Source: Bacteroidota bacterium (GTDB taxonomy: Bacteria; Bacteroidota; Bacteroidia; Sphingobacteriales; Sphingobacteriaceae). From it: a stretch of DNA of 25,902 nucleotides. The stretch covers positions 1-25,902 of the forward strand of contig JABDBT010000020.1 in the NCBI GenBank assembly GCA_013288465.1, in the 5' to 3' direction. Shown one piece after another: positions 17,838 to 25,902 of this stretch; the first letter of the stretch is position 1, and each line of letters begins with the position of its first letter. Below the pieces are notes generated by a model. It had not been told where the DNA came from and did no database searches. It worked only from the letters and a program-made list of their open reading frames with translations. The position numbers and the translations under genes are program-made.

Positions 17838-17883
17838 CGTCGAAGCGTATGCGGGCAAAGGCCTTTACGCACATGCATCGACG
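17838..17883. repeat. Imperfect palindrome (CGTCGA...TCGACG)
   Basis: Outer arms CGTCGA (17838-17843) and TCGACG (17878-17883), inner GCGTA/TACGC and a central AAAGGCCTTT. It directly follows CACGCTGAGCCCCGTCGAAG, a motif of a widespread interspersed bacterial repeat. Apart from this, 17773-18280 shows no gene and no other feature I can support. Confidence 0.55.
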
Positions 17884-18280
17884 TAAACCAATATTTTAAT
17901 GCGTTTACCCCAAAAAATCCGGGAAAAATCCGACATTATTTTTTTTTCATGTTTTTTGCAAAAAAAATAGGCTGAAAAAGCCATTGTAAACCTGCAGAAA
18001 TGCGCCTTGCTACTTAAAGATACAAAAAAATAACCACTTTTCAAAACATACTGTTTATGCGGCTTGCTATAGCTAAAAAGCTACCTGTAAAGCGGTTAAA
18101 TGAAAGTGGCGCAACGCCAAAATAACGCACCAAATCACCAACCCGGCGCAGCATTCAAAGGTTAAAAACATTATTTTAAAGCTGCCTCATGTGGCCTAAG
18201 CAGCACTTCAAGCAGCCTTAAAAAGCTATCACCACACTTCCCGGGCCCATTTAAATGCCTCGTGCCACAATTCATTTCCT

Positions 18281-18648
18281 CCGTGCGATTCCTGCTTTCG
18301 GGAAGGTGCAGGAAGGGGTTTCGCAAAATGATAGAACTGCCAACTGCCCACTCAAAACTGCAAACTGAAAAGCGGCCTCTGTGCGATAAGGGAAAGGGTT
18401 TGCGGAGCGACAGAACTGCCAACTGCCCACTCAAAACTGCAAACTGAAAAGCAACGGCCCCGTGCGATTCCTTCCCTTGGGAAGGGAAGGAAGGGGTTTC
18501 GCAAAATGATAGGACTGCCAACCGCCCACTCAAAACTGCAAACTGAAAAGCAACGGCCCCGTGCGATTCCTTCCCTTGGGAAGGGCAGGAAGGGGTTTCG
18601 CAAAATGATAGAACTGCCAACTGCCCACTTAAAACTGCAAACTGAAAA
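18281..18648. repeat. Tandem repeat, four units of about 79-99 bp
   Basis: Four copies of a 37-38 bp core (AACTGCCAACTGCCCACT, then AAAACTGCAAACTGAAAA) lie at 18335-18372, 18414-18451, 18513-18550 and 18612-18648. The spacings are 79, 99 and 99 bp. Between cores sits CGTGCGATTCCTTCCC with an inverted GGGAAGGG part and GTTTCGCAAAATGATAG. Copies are nearly identical. Open frames on both strands here only translate the repeat. Confidence 0.9.
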
Positions 18649-18684
18649 ACGGCCTCCGTGCGACTCCCGCTCTTGGGCGTGTGC

Positions 18685-18945
18685 AATGTCATTAAGTTAG
18701 TTAAGGAGGAATAGGTTTTCTATAAAAAATATTTCTATGGCCCATCGGGCCTACCCCTTTGTAGAAAAAAAAGTAAAAAATAAAATTGTGCCGTAGGTAC
18801 AACCCTAAATTGACAGGCTGATAATGCCCATTGGCGAAGGGTAGCGCCTAAGGCGCAAAAAATGTTATTGTTGATATAGCTACAAAGGGGTAGGCCCGAT
18901 GGGCCAGTCATTTTTTAAGTATAAATTCCTCAACTTAATGACATT
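18685..18945. mobile_element. Palindromic MITE-like element, about 261 bp
   Basis: The ends are inverted: AATGTCATTAAGTT at 18685-18698 and its complement at 18932-18945, with GAGGAAT/ATTCCTC continuing inside after a 7-bp offset. A perfect 27-bp inverted pair lies further in, at 18738-18764 and 18880-18906. The centre holds GTGCCGTAGGTACAA and GCGCCTAAGGCGC. No coding region fits inside. The right flank (18946 onward) resumes the tandem-repeat unit broken off at the left flank, so it looks inserted. It could also act as a large RNA hairpin. Confidence 0.6.
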
Positions 18946-19033
18946 TGGGGAAGGGAAAGAAGGAGTTTCGCAAAATGACAGGCGTATGGAGTAAGGAAAT
19001 AAGTGTAATTTTTAAAGATTATAGAATGTTTGG

Positions 19034-19041
19034 TATATTTG
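19034..19041 (+). promoter_or_regulatory. Possible -7 element upstream of the 44-aa ORF and CRISPR array
   Basis: TATATTTG matches TAnnTTTG exactly, but no good -33 TTG is found at the right distance. It lies 22 bp before the small ORF and 176 bp before the first CRISPR repeat, so it could serve either. Confidence 0.35.
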
Positions 19042-19063
19042 GTAAAAGCTTAGAAATTGGATC

Positions 19064-19198
19064 ATGGAAAGAATTGTATTGGAGGTGGATGATTACGATA
19101 AAGAGGCATTTATTCAGTACCTGGATCAACTGCGGGATAAAATGGCCGAACGGGGGCTAACCCAAGAAATACTCGAAAATATCATGAAAAATGAATGA
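19064..19198 (+). CDS. Possible small protein, 44 aa, antitoxin-like
   Basis: ATG at 19064 opens a 44-codon frame ending in TGA at 19196-19198, with sequence starting MERIVLEVDDYDKEAFIQY and ending LTQEILENIMKNE. It is acidic and helical. The pattern of a short beta strand (ERIVLEV) followed by helices and a C-terminal LTxEILxxI resembles the small antitoxins paired with RelE/HigB-type toxins in Bacteroidota, but I cannot assign a family. No toxin gene follows: the CRISPR array begins 19 bp after the stop. It may be a remnant of a lost toxin-antitoxin pair, or may be non-coding and belong to the CRISPR leader. Confidence 0.4.
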   Translation: MERIVLEVDDYDKEAFIQYLDQLRDKMAERGLTQEILENIMKNE

Positions 19199-19217
19199 GC
19201 ATCACCTACGAAGTGTA

Positions 19218-20033
19218 GTTGTGATTTGCTTTCAGATTTGTTCTTTGCTATATTTAAACACAACTTTGCAATATATCATAGTTGGCATACTGCAGTTGTG
19301 ATTTGCTTTCAGATTTGTTCTTTGCTATATTTAAACACAACCAAGGCGAATTTGTTTAACCCCCATTAACCGTTGTGATTTGCTTTCAGATTTGTTCTTT
19401 GCTATATTTAAACACAACTTTAGACCCTAAATACCTGGCAGATGAGTAGTTGTGATTTGCTTTCAGATTTGTTCTTTGCTATATTTAAACACAACTTTTA
19501 CGGGAAAGGATAGCACTAAAACATAGTTGTGATTTGCTTTCAGATTTGTTCTTTGCTATATTTAAACACAACGGCGATAAATAACGTAGCAAATTCAGAC
19601 CCGTTGTGATTTGCTTTCAGATTTGTTCTTTGCTATATTTAAACACAACAACAGGCGTTTTGCTTTGCGCATTAGCGTTGTTGTGATTTGCTTTCAGATT
19701 TGTTCTTTGCTATATTTAAACACAACCTTAGCCGAACCAAAGGAGCAACGTTTGAGTTGTGATTTGCTTTCAGATTTGTTCTTTGCTATATTTAAACACA
19801 ACAAAAGAAGGATTCATTGCCGGTTACAACGCGTTGTGATTTGCTTTCAGATTTGTTCTTTGCTATATTTAAACACAACTAAATGCCGATAATATATCTA
19901 CATTACCCGGTTGTGATTTGCTTTCAGATTTGTTCTTTGCTATATTTAAACACAACTCCTTTATCGTTTTGGTTGTTGGTGTATTCGTTGTGATTTGCTT
20001 TCAGATTTGTTCTTTGCTATATTTAAACACAAC
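19218..20033 (+). CRISPR. Type II-C CRISPR array, 11 repeats and 10 spacers
   Basis: Repeats are 47 bp, start GTTGTGATTTGC, end TTAAACACAAC, and look identical in all eleven copies, including the last. Repeat starts: 19218, 19295, 19372, 19449, 19526, 19603, 19680, 19756, 19833, 19910, 19987. Spacers are 30 bp except the seventh (19727-19755), which is 29. The ends GTTGTG/CACAAC are inverted. By analogy with other type II repeats (5' GTTG/GTTTT in the crRNA), the array is read on the plus strand, towards cas2. Each repeat contains TTTG at repeat positions 8-11 and TATATTTA at 32-39, a near-consensus Bacteroidota promoter, so crRNAs may start in each spacer. Spacer targets were not searched. 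Confidence 0.98.
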
Positions 20034-20095
20034 ATACCCCTGTTTATTGCATTGATTGTTAGTTGTTTATAGCAAAAAATACAAAGAAAAAAATT

Positions 20096-20130
20096 GCCCG
20101 ATGATTTCATAAAAACCATCGGGCTTTTTC
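20096..20130. terminator. Bidirectional terminator between CRISPR array and cas operon
   Basis: GCCCGATG (20096-20103) and CATCGGGC (20117-20124) form a perfect 8-bp stem. TTTTT follows on the plus strand and a longer T-rich tract (complement of 20084-20095) follows on the minus strand. It would stop both array transcripts and the cas9-cas1-cas2 transcript. The cas2 stop codon lies just beyond, at 20132. Confidence 0.85.
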
Positions 20131-20131
20131 A

Positions 20132-20580
<449 letters not shown>

Positions 20581-21486
20581 TAAGCGGGTATAATATTTTA
20601 CGGCTCGTTGTTTCATAACATTTAGCCAGCGAAGCGGTAGTACGCTGTAAGCCCACCATTAGCGGGCTGCTCTCTTTTTCAATATGTACGTCCACTGTAG
20701 CAATCCCTAATAAACGCGCTTTCAGTTCGGTAGTTATAAAATCAAAATCTTCGCCGTCGTCCAATATCTCGCATACCATTTTATCAACATAAGGCCGGTA
20801 AGGCTCCATAATATCATCGGCCAGGCAATAGGCATTGTATTTATTACGGTGATGAATACCCAATGTGGGCAGCAACCCCGACGATACCAGCCCACGGGCC
20901 ACCATGGCCCGCAATATAGCATAGCCATAATTAAGCAGGTTATTAGGCGGTTCGCCTTCACGCCGGCGGAAAAAATTCAGATCAACCCCAAACAAATACC
21001 GCCAATAATAAGCCGCGGCCCGGCCTTCAAAATTATCCGGATCGCCTGACCGTACACTTTTTGCCCAGCGCAGCAGGTTCTCAACTTCTATTCCCCTGCC
21101 ACTTAATACAGCGGCCTGGTTTAATATTTTGGCGCTTACCGTTTGCTGCCATAATTGCTTTTTAAGCGGCTCGGTGGCGGTAATTTGATGGCGGAAACGT
21201 TCGCTCTGTATATCGTGCCCGTCCAAAGGCATAAACAACCCAACAGGGTGGTGGGTATCATCGCAGGTAATAATAGCGGCATTGTTTTTCAATAGCGCGG
21301 CCATAGCAGCCTGGGTAATGGTAATTTGCTGGTTGTCTAATATAACTATGCCAATATCCTCTACCGGGACCGATCGTTTATTATCCTTCTCGCCGAGCCT
21401 GACAGGCGCGTCGGGCACTTCTATCAATAATTGTTCATTGCGCTTGCTAAGGTAAGCCGGATTGCCGAAATAGAGGGTGCGTTTGA

Positions 21487-24400
21487 TCATAGTGTTCCTT
21501 TAAAAATTGGATTAATATCTCCTAAGCGGTCAACTTTTAATTTGATGCAAACATCTTTAATCATTATTCCATTAATAGATTTCTGATTCTTTGATTGTGG
21601 GCTTCCAACGCCATATTCATTTTGAATTGGGTATTTGATTTTTAATTTTTCTTGCTCTTTAAATGGGATATTAAATATAGTATTTGCACTATAATAGGGG
21701 ATAAAGTTTGCTGTTGTGCCTGCACCATCAATAAATTTATAAATCATTGTAGCTTGATTATTATTTAATGCATGGTTTTCTTTTTCTTCTTCATTAGGTA
21801 AATAAACCAAGTCATTTGGTGATAGGTAAAATAAAAGACGATGATTTTCAATATTCACTTCTGGGACAGGGGTTAATCCTTGCTTCTGTCTTTCTATTAC
21901 AACATTTAATGGGATAGTATCATAGCTTCTTTTACCATATTCATCTTGATAAATCGCAAAAAATAAATTTGTTCCTTTTGCTGCCTCAACGTATTTGTCT
22001 TTTTTATTGCCTTTTGTTCCAATTGTAAACTTATTCCCTTTGGGCTCATAAGTGCGTACTTTAAAAATAGGTTGATGTTGTTTGCCGTTATTCAATTGAA
22101 CTATATTTTTGTTTAATTCTTCTAATCCATCAGGTGAAAATGCTAATTCTGGATACTCAATTATTTTTTCGTTTTTAATCTCATTATACTTATGTAAATG
22201 ATTCAACATTATTTTTTGAATGCCGGTATCTGTAATATTTTTAATTTTAGACGAACCAAAACTTTCATCAACTGTTACCCTTGATGCAACATTTTCGTTG
22301 TCCAAATAAAAAATCTCAATTCTTGAAATATCTATATCATTCCATTTATTGTTATTTTCTTTAAAATACTTAATAAGTTGCTTTTTATCGCCATTTTGAA
22401 GAACCAATTCTTTGATATATTTCCTTAAATCTTTGTTAACGATACATTCCCAATTATCTAATGCTATAGATAAGGATACAATTTTTTTAAATTGTAACTG
22501 TACTAAACCTGCCACTGTATCTTTGTGCATAGGCTTACGGATGGCCCAATTATCGCCAATTGTTTGTTTTACAATCTCTTTTGTATTATTACCGCTTTCA
22601 TCTTTTTTCCATGCCTGGTAATGATTAACTGATTTATTAATTACACGTAAATTTTGTTTAAAGCTTATTATAATATTAGCCAACTCATCTCTTGCTTCTT
22701 GCGTGAAAGTTTCCCAAGGCTTATAAAATACCCATTTGTAATTTTGCATTGAATCATCATACTTTTTAAAACATAGTTTATGCTTTAAATCATATCTCTT
22801 ATTTTCCTTTTCTTCTTTAGTGTTTTTACCTAAAGCACTTTCATTATTTAGATAGTTAACATGGCTTCGACTAAGGCAAGCAATAATAATCGCATCTAAA
22901 GCATGATGGCGATGATCAATTCGTTTCTTGTTAAAGCCTTTTTGTAATTCAATCGGCATCTTTGTTTGAAAAACTCTTTTGCCTTCTTTATTTGTCCATT
23001 CCCCAAAATCTAAACTGCCTGTTAACATATTCAAACGTTCAAACCTTGGAGTAATGATGTCATTCCATACATCGTGTAAGCCCCAATCTTGTTTGAGTAT
23101 GGATGTTATTGTGCCATTACTGACAATTACATTTTTAGAAATCGACTCTTGTTCATCATCTTCACGAACAATATTGCTCATCAAATTTTTTACAACTTTA
23201 CTTATGTAGCGGCTATCATTTAATTGTCTTTGTATAAATGATTCAGGAATATCATTCATTAAAAGTCGTTTCATTTTACTACGACTTTTACTATAATGAT
23301 TTTTTACAAAATCTTCATATTGTTCAAGTGTGAATATAGTAGCAGTTCTTCCGAAGCTTAGCTGTACTATCTCTCCCCCCTTTTTATTAATAAATTCAAG
23401 GCCCAGCAACTTATCTTTAAGTGTGTTTATTTCAGTTTCACAAATTACTTTATTGCTAAAGGAGTCATCAAAATACCTTGATTGTGGTATAATATGTTCA
23501 ATATCATATTCTCTTGTAAAAAGCTTATTTAAAGGGATAATACTACCGGTATAAGGTGATCTGTATTTTTGTTGCAACCAAAGTTTATAACGAATTAATT
23601 CTGAAGAAGTAGGTTGAGATTGCTTAGAAATCTTTAAAATTTCATCAGGTATATTCCCATCTTCTGCGCTTAAAACCCCTTCCTCATAAATTTTCAAAAT
23701 TTCCTGCTGTGAGGGTGAGTAAGGTCTTACATTTTCTGTTTCCCCATCGTTTAGTAATTCCGCCAATAATGCCTTTATCCTAAGATTGGTATTCTCATTT
23801 TCACTTATTTGATTTGTCATTTGTTCGCGCTTCTTTGCGGGATTCTTCATTTCACGACCAAGTTCTATATGTATTTCATTAAAGAAATTCGCCTCTCCAT
23901 TGCCATACCTTTTCCATATATCACGTACCACTTGCAAAGTTTCATTAATTACCTGCTCTACAATAGGATTACGTAAACTGTGTTGTTGCAAAAGTTCAAT
24001 CTTATCTGCTGTTTTCCATTGATCTGATTTTTCATCTTCGGAATGACGGTCATAAATGATATATGAAGCGAGCCATTCTGGTAAATTCTGAAAATGCGTT
24101 ATATCTGTAAGATTTATTGATTTTTCTCTTACTCTGTTTCTGATTTTTTCATCAAATTCAGCATTTATAATTTTGTCTATTCTATCTTTTGCTTGCGGAT
24201 GAATATCTTCTGCATGCCAATATTTACCTAAACGCATTAATGGTAACAGTTTCTTGATAGCTTTGGCTGAATAAGCGCCATATTCCTTTTTAAATGTGGG
24301 GGTTTTTTTGAAGCTCTCAACAAAATCATTTCCTAACTCTTTCTTTTCAGCAAAGGTTTTTAATGCCTTTTCAATATCAATTTTATCTTCTACGGAATAT

Positions 24401-25902
24401 AGAATATGCCATAATGCTTCCTCGTTTTCCTGAGTTAAAAAATCTTTTGATACTGTTTCTGTTTTAGTAATTCGTAATAAAATCAAGGCCCTTGTTTCGT
24501 TACATGGGTAACTTTTATCCTCCACATAATTCCAGCGATAATTAGCTTCGCTTTTTTTGAAAAACTTTATTAACGCTTTTTGGTCAATTTCTTTCCTATC
24601 ATTTAAAAAATCAAATAAATTTATCCAGTCTTCTTCAGATGCCAACAATTCTCCAGTAACTTCTATATCATCAGGTTGCCCTCTTTTATAAATGCGCAAA
24701 CTTTGAAGCCATTTCCAAAGTCTAAATTCCTGAAATAAAGGGTGTGATTTTGCAATACATTTTATTGGTTGTATTTCCAACTTGCCATCTTTTATAAATG
24801 TTCTGCTTTCAAACTTGCAGTTACTGATTAATGAAGTTTTGCTTTTTAGAGGGCGTTGGTAAAAAATAATATCATTCAAAAAAAGGTGTACAAAATCTTT
24901 TTTTGAATTGCTATTTCTGTGCGCATCATTATTTTCATATAATTCTTGAAGGCAAGATTGATAAAGGTTTTTATCCTTCAATTCACAGTGAAACTCTTGC
25001 TGTGTTTTTAAAATTAGTTCTAACTCAGCCTTGTAGAATTTACGCTCAATAACCCTAACCAATTTTCCTTTAATTTTTTGATTTGGATTTTGTAGCAAAG
25101 TGTCATAAATATAAGTCCCTACTGTTTTTTGGCTACTATGGATTTTTTCTTCAGTACTTTTTTTAATGGCAATCCAATCTTTTTCTGAATCAACAGCTTT
25201 AAAACTTCTTTTTTCCTTTCCCTCTTTATCAGTTTTTATTGTTTTATCATCATTAATATCTGTCGTTACAATAAATTCCTTAGTTTTTCCTTTCCAATCA
25301 AACAAAGGTACTTTACTAGCTCTACGATAAACCCATCCATTTTCTAAAACAATGCTATACCATATTTCGTCTTTTCCTCTTTGGGGTTCATCACCAATAA
25401 CATCAGATACTTCCAATGTGAAAAATTCAATCAATTTATTGGGGTTCTCTTCTTCATCTTCTCCACGCAACTGATAGTAGCCTCTTTTTTGATTGAAATT
25501 CAAAAGTAACCAGGCAAGTTCTTCCTTTTCTATTTTCTTCTCTAATGCCTTTTTACGCAAATAATAAATGGTCCAATCGTAAGGCACCTTCTTATTATCC
25601 TTTAATAGTTGCGGCTGATATTTTTCAAAATCCAATAACATTTCATCAAAAGATTTCTTAAAAATGAAATCTGATTTATTAGTTTCAGGATTAAAGATAT
25701 ATGGAAGCTTAGGTTCAGTTTCAGGAATAAACTGGCCTAATTTTTTTGAAAAGTCTATTTGTTTTGCATAATGATCGGGTAGAAAACCTAAAATATTTAG
25801 AACTCTATGTAATCTTTCCCTTCGTAATAGCTGTCTTTCTCTAAGTCGTCTTATTCCACGAAAATCGGTTCTTTCTGCTGTTTGGGAAAGTGACTGTCCG
25901 CT
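21487..25902 (-). CDS. cas9: CRISPR effector nuclease Cas9, type II-C (5' end beyond window)
   Basis: 1471 residues are visible. The frame stays open to the right edge, so the in-frame ATG at 25641 is internal and the real start lies outside. The first visible residues include the arginine-rich bridge helix (RGIRRLRERQLLRRERLHRV, about 25820-25860). RuvC-I, expected roughly 40-60 residues earlier, is missing. The recognition lobe follows. RuvC-II is IHIELGREMK near 23860. HNH is YDIEHIIPQSRYFDDSFSNK, with the catalytic His codon at 23494-23496 and the conserved Asn in FSNK. RuvC-III is DHRHHALDA, about 22890-22915. The C-terminal roughly 470 residues hold the WED/PAM-interacting region. Full length would be about 1,510-1,530, within the large Cas9s of Bacteroidota. 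All visible nuclease residues are intact, so it should be active. The gene is distinctly AT-rich compared with cas1 and cas2. Confidence 0.97.
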   Translation of the reverse strand, partial: SGQSLSQTAERTDFRGIRRLRERQLLRRERLHRVLNILGFLPDHYAKQIDFSKKLGQFIPETEPKLPYIFNPETNKSDFIFKKSFDEMLLDFEKYQPQLLKDNKKVPYDWTIYYLRKKALEKKIEKEELAWLLLNFNQKRGYYQLRGEDEEENPNKLIEFFTLEVSDVIGDEPQRGKDEIWYSIVLENGWVYRRASKVPLFDWKGKTKEFIVTTDINDDKTIKTDKEGKEKRSFKAVDSEKDWIAIKKSTEEKIHSSQKTVGTYIYDTLLQNPNQKIKGKLVRVIERKFYKAELELILKTQQEFHCELKDKNLYQSCLQELYENNDAHRNSNSKKDFVHLFLNDIIFYQRPLKSKTSLISNCKFESRTFIKDGKLEIQPIKCIAKSHPLFQEFRLWKWLQSLRIYKRGQPDDIEVTGELLASEEDWINLFDFLNDRKEIDQKALIKFFKKSEANYRWNYVEDKSYPCNETRALILLRITKTETVSKDFLTQENEEALWHILYSVEDKIDIEKALKTFAEKKELGNDFVESFKKTPTFKKEYGAYSAKAIKKLLPLMRLGKYWHAEDIHPQAKDRIDKIINAEFDEKIRNRVREKSINLTDITHFQNLPEWLASYIIYDRHSEDEKSDQWKTADKIELLQQHSLRNPIVEQVINETLQVVRDIWKRYGNGEANFFNEIHIELGREMKNPAKKREQMTNQISENENTNLRIKALLAELLNDGETENVRPYSPSQQEILKIYEEGVLSAEDGNIPDEILKISKQSQPTSSELIRYKLWLQQKYRSPYTGSIIPLNKLFTREYDIEHIIPQSRYFDDSFSNKVICETEINTLKDKLLGLEFINKKGGEIVQLSFGRTATIFTLEQYEDFVKNHYSKSRSKMKRLLMNDIPESFIQRQLNDSRYISKVVKNLMSNIVREDDEQESISKNVIVSNGTITSILKQDWGLHDVWNDIITPRFERLNMLTGSLDFGEWTNKEGKRVFQTKMPIELQKGFNKKRIDHRHHALDAIIIACLSRSHVNYLNNESALGKNTKEEKENKRYDLKHKLCFKKYDDSMQNYKWVFYKPWETFTQEARDELANIIISFKQNLRVINKSVNHYQAWKKDESGNNTKEIVKQTIGDNWAIRKPMHKDTVAGLVQLQFKKIVSLSIALDNWECIVNKDLRKYIKELVLQNGDKKQLIKYFKENNNKWNDIDISRIEIFYLDNENVASRVTVDESFGSSKIKNITDTGIQKIMLNHLHKYNEIKNEKIIEYPELAFSPDGLEELNKNIVQLNNGKQHQPIFKVRTYEPKGNKFTIGTKGNKKDKYVEAAKGTNLFFAIYQDEYGKRSYDTIPLNVVIERQKQGLTPVPEVNIENHRLLFYLSPNDLVYLPNEEEKENHALNNNQATMIYKFIDGAGTTANFIPYYSANTIFNIPFKEQEKLKIKYPIQNEYGVGSPQSKNQKSINGIMIKDVCIKLKVDRLGDINPIFKGTL

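Noticed and set aside
17614..17874. Minus-strand frames overlapping the end of the dehydrogenase gene
   Set aside because: They lie antisense to a clearly coding cytochrome domain and continue into repeat DNA.
18171..18692. 173-codon minus-strand frame with repeated FAVLSGQLAVLS text
   Set aside because: It is only the tandem repeat read through; there is no promoter, start context or non-repeat sequence.
19611..19892. 93-codon frame in the CRISPR region
   Set aside because: It translates CRISPR repeats and spacers.
20084..20095. A promoter on the minus strand reading into the array from the cas2 side (TTTG...TATTTTTTG)
   Set aside because: The spacing does not fit the TAnnTTTG element, and repeat polarity indicates plus-strand transcription.
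25641..25641. ATG at 25641 as the start of cas9
   Set aside because: The frame is open upstream to the window edge and encodes the arginine-rich bridge helix, so this Met is internal.

Overview
The window reads as chromosome of a member of the Bacteroidota, most likely family Sphingobacteriaceae (Mucilaginibacter or Pedobacter relatives). Genes lack clear Shine-Dalgarno sequences. Several promoters fit the Bacteroidota pattern (-33 TTTG or TTG, -7 TAnnTTTG). The gene content also fits: GIN-domain surface proteins, TolB-propeller amidohydrolases, ThuA proteins paired with cytochrome-bearing dehydrogenases, and a type II-C CRISPR system with 47-bp repeats. The family placement is inference; no database was consulted.

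Layout. 1-2797 (minus) is a membrane-anchored hybrid histidine kinase with four PAS domains, cut by the left edge. 2954-4240 (plus) is citrate synthase, ending in a clean terminator. 4386-5696 (minus) is an exported metallophosphoesterase and 5898-9134 (minus) an exported beta-propeller/amidohydrolase fusion. 9316-11208 (plus) is a RecQ helicase. 11429-14030 (plus) holds three GIN-domain (DUF2807) cell-envelope proteins, the first two being recent tandem duplicates, each gene with its own terminator. 14263-17772 (plus) holds a small cytochrome c, then an overlapping ThuA/dehydrogenase-cytochrome pair that looks like an envelope oxidation module.

17773-19217 is a repeat-rich stretch: a ~99-bp tandem repeat, a palindromic MITE-like element lodged inside a fifth copy of it, and one possible 44-codon gene. 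19218-20033 is a CRISPR array of 11 identical 47-bp repeats and 10 spacers. A bidirectional terminator separates it from cas2, cas1 and cas9 on the minus strand. cas9 continues past the right edge, so its RuvC-I segment and true start are not visible.

How the CRISPR parts work together: Cas9 (HNH plus split RuvC) is the effector, and Cas1-Cas2 integrate spacers. The array appears to be transcribed on the plus strand, towards the cas operon, because the repeats begin GTTGTG as type II crRNA repeats do. Each repeat also contains a near-consensus Bacteroidota promoter, which would fire separately into each spacer as described for Neisseria type II-C. No convincing tracrRNA is visible; it may lie beyond position 25902. 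The operon is compositionally mosaic, with an AT-rich cas9 joined by a 4-bp overlap to GC-richer cas1 and cas2.
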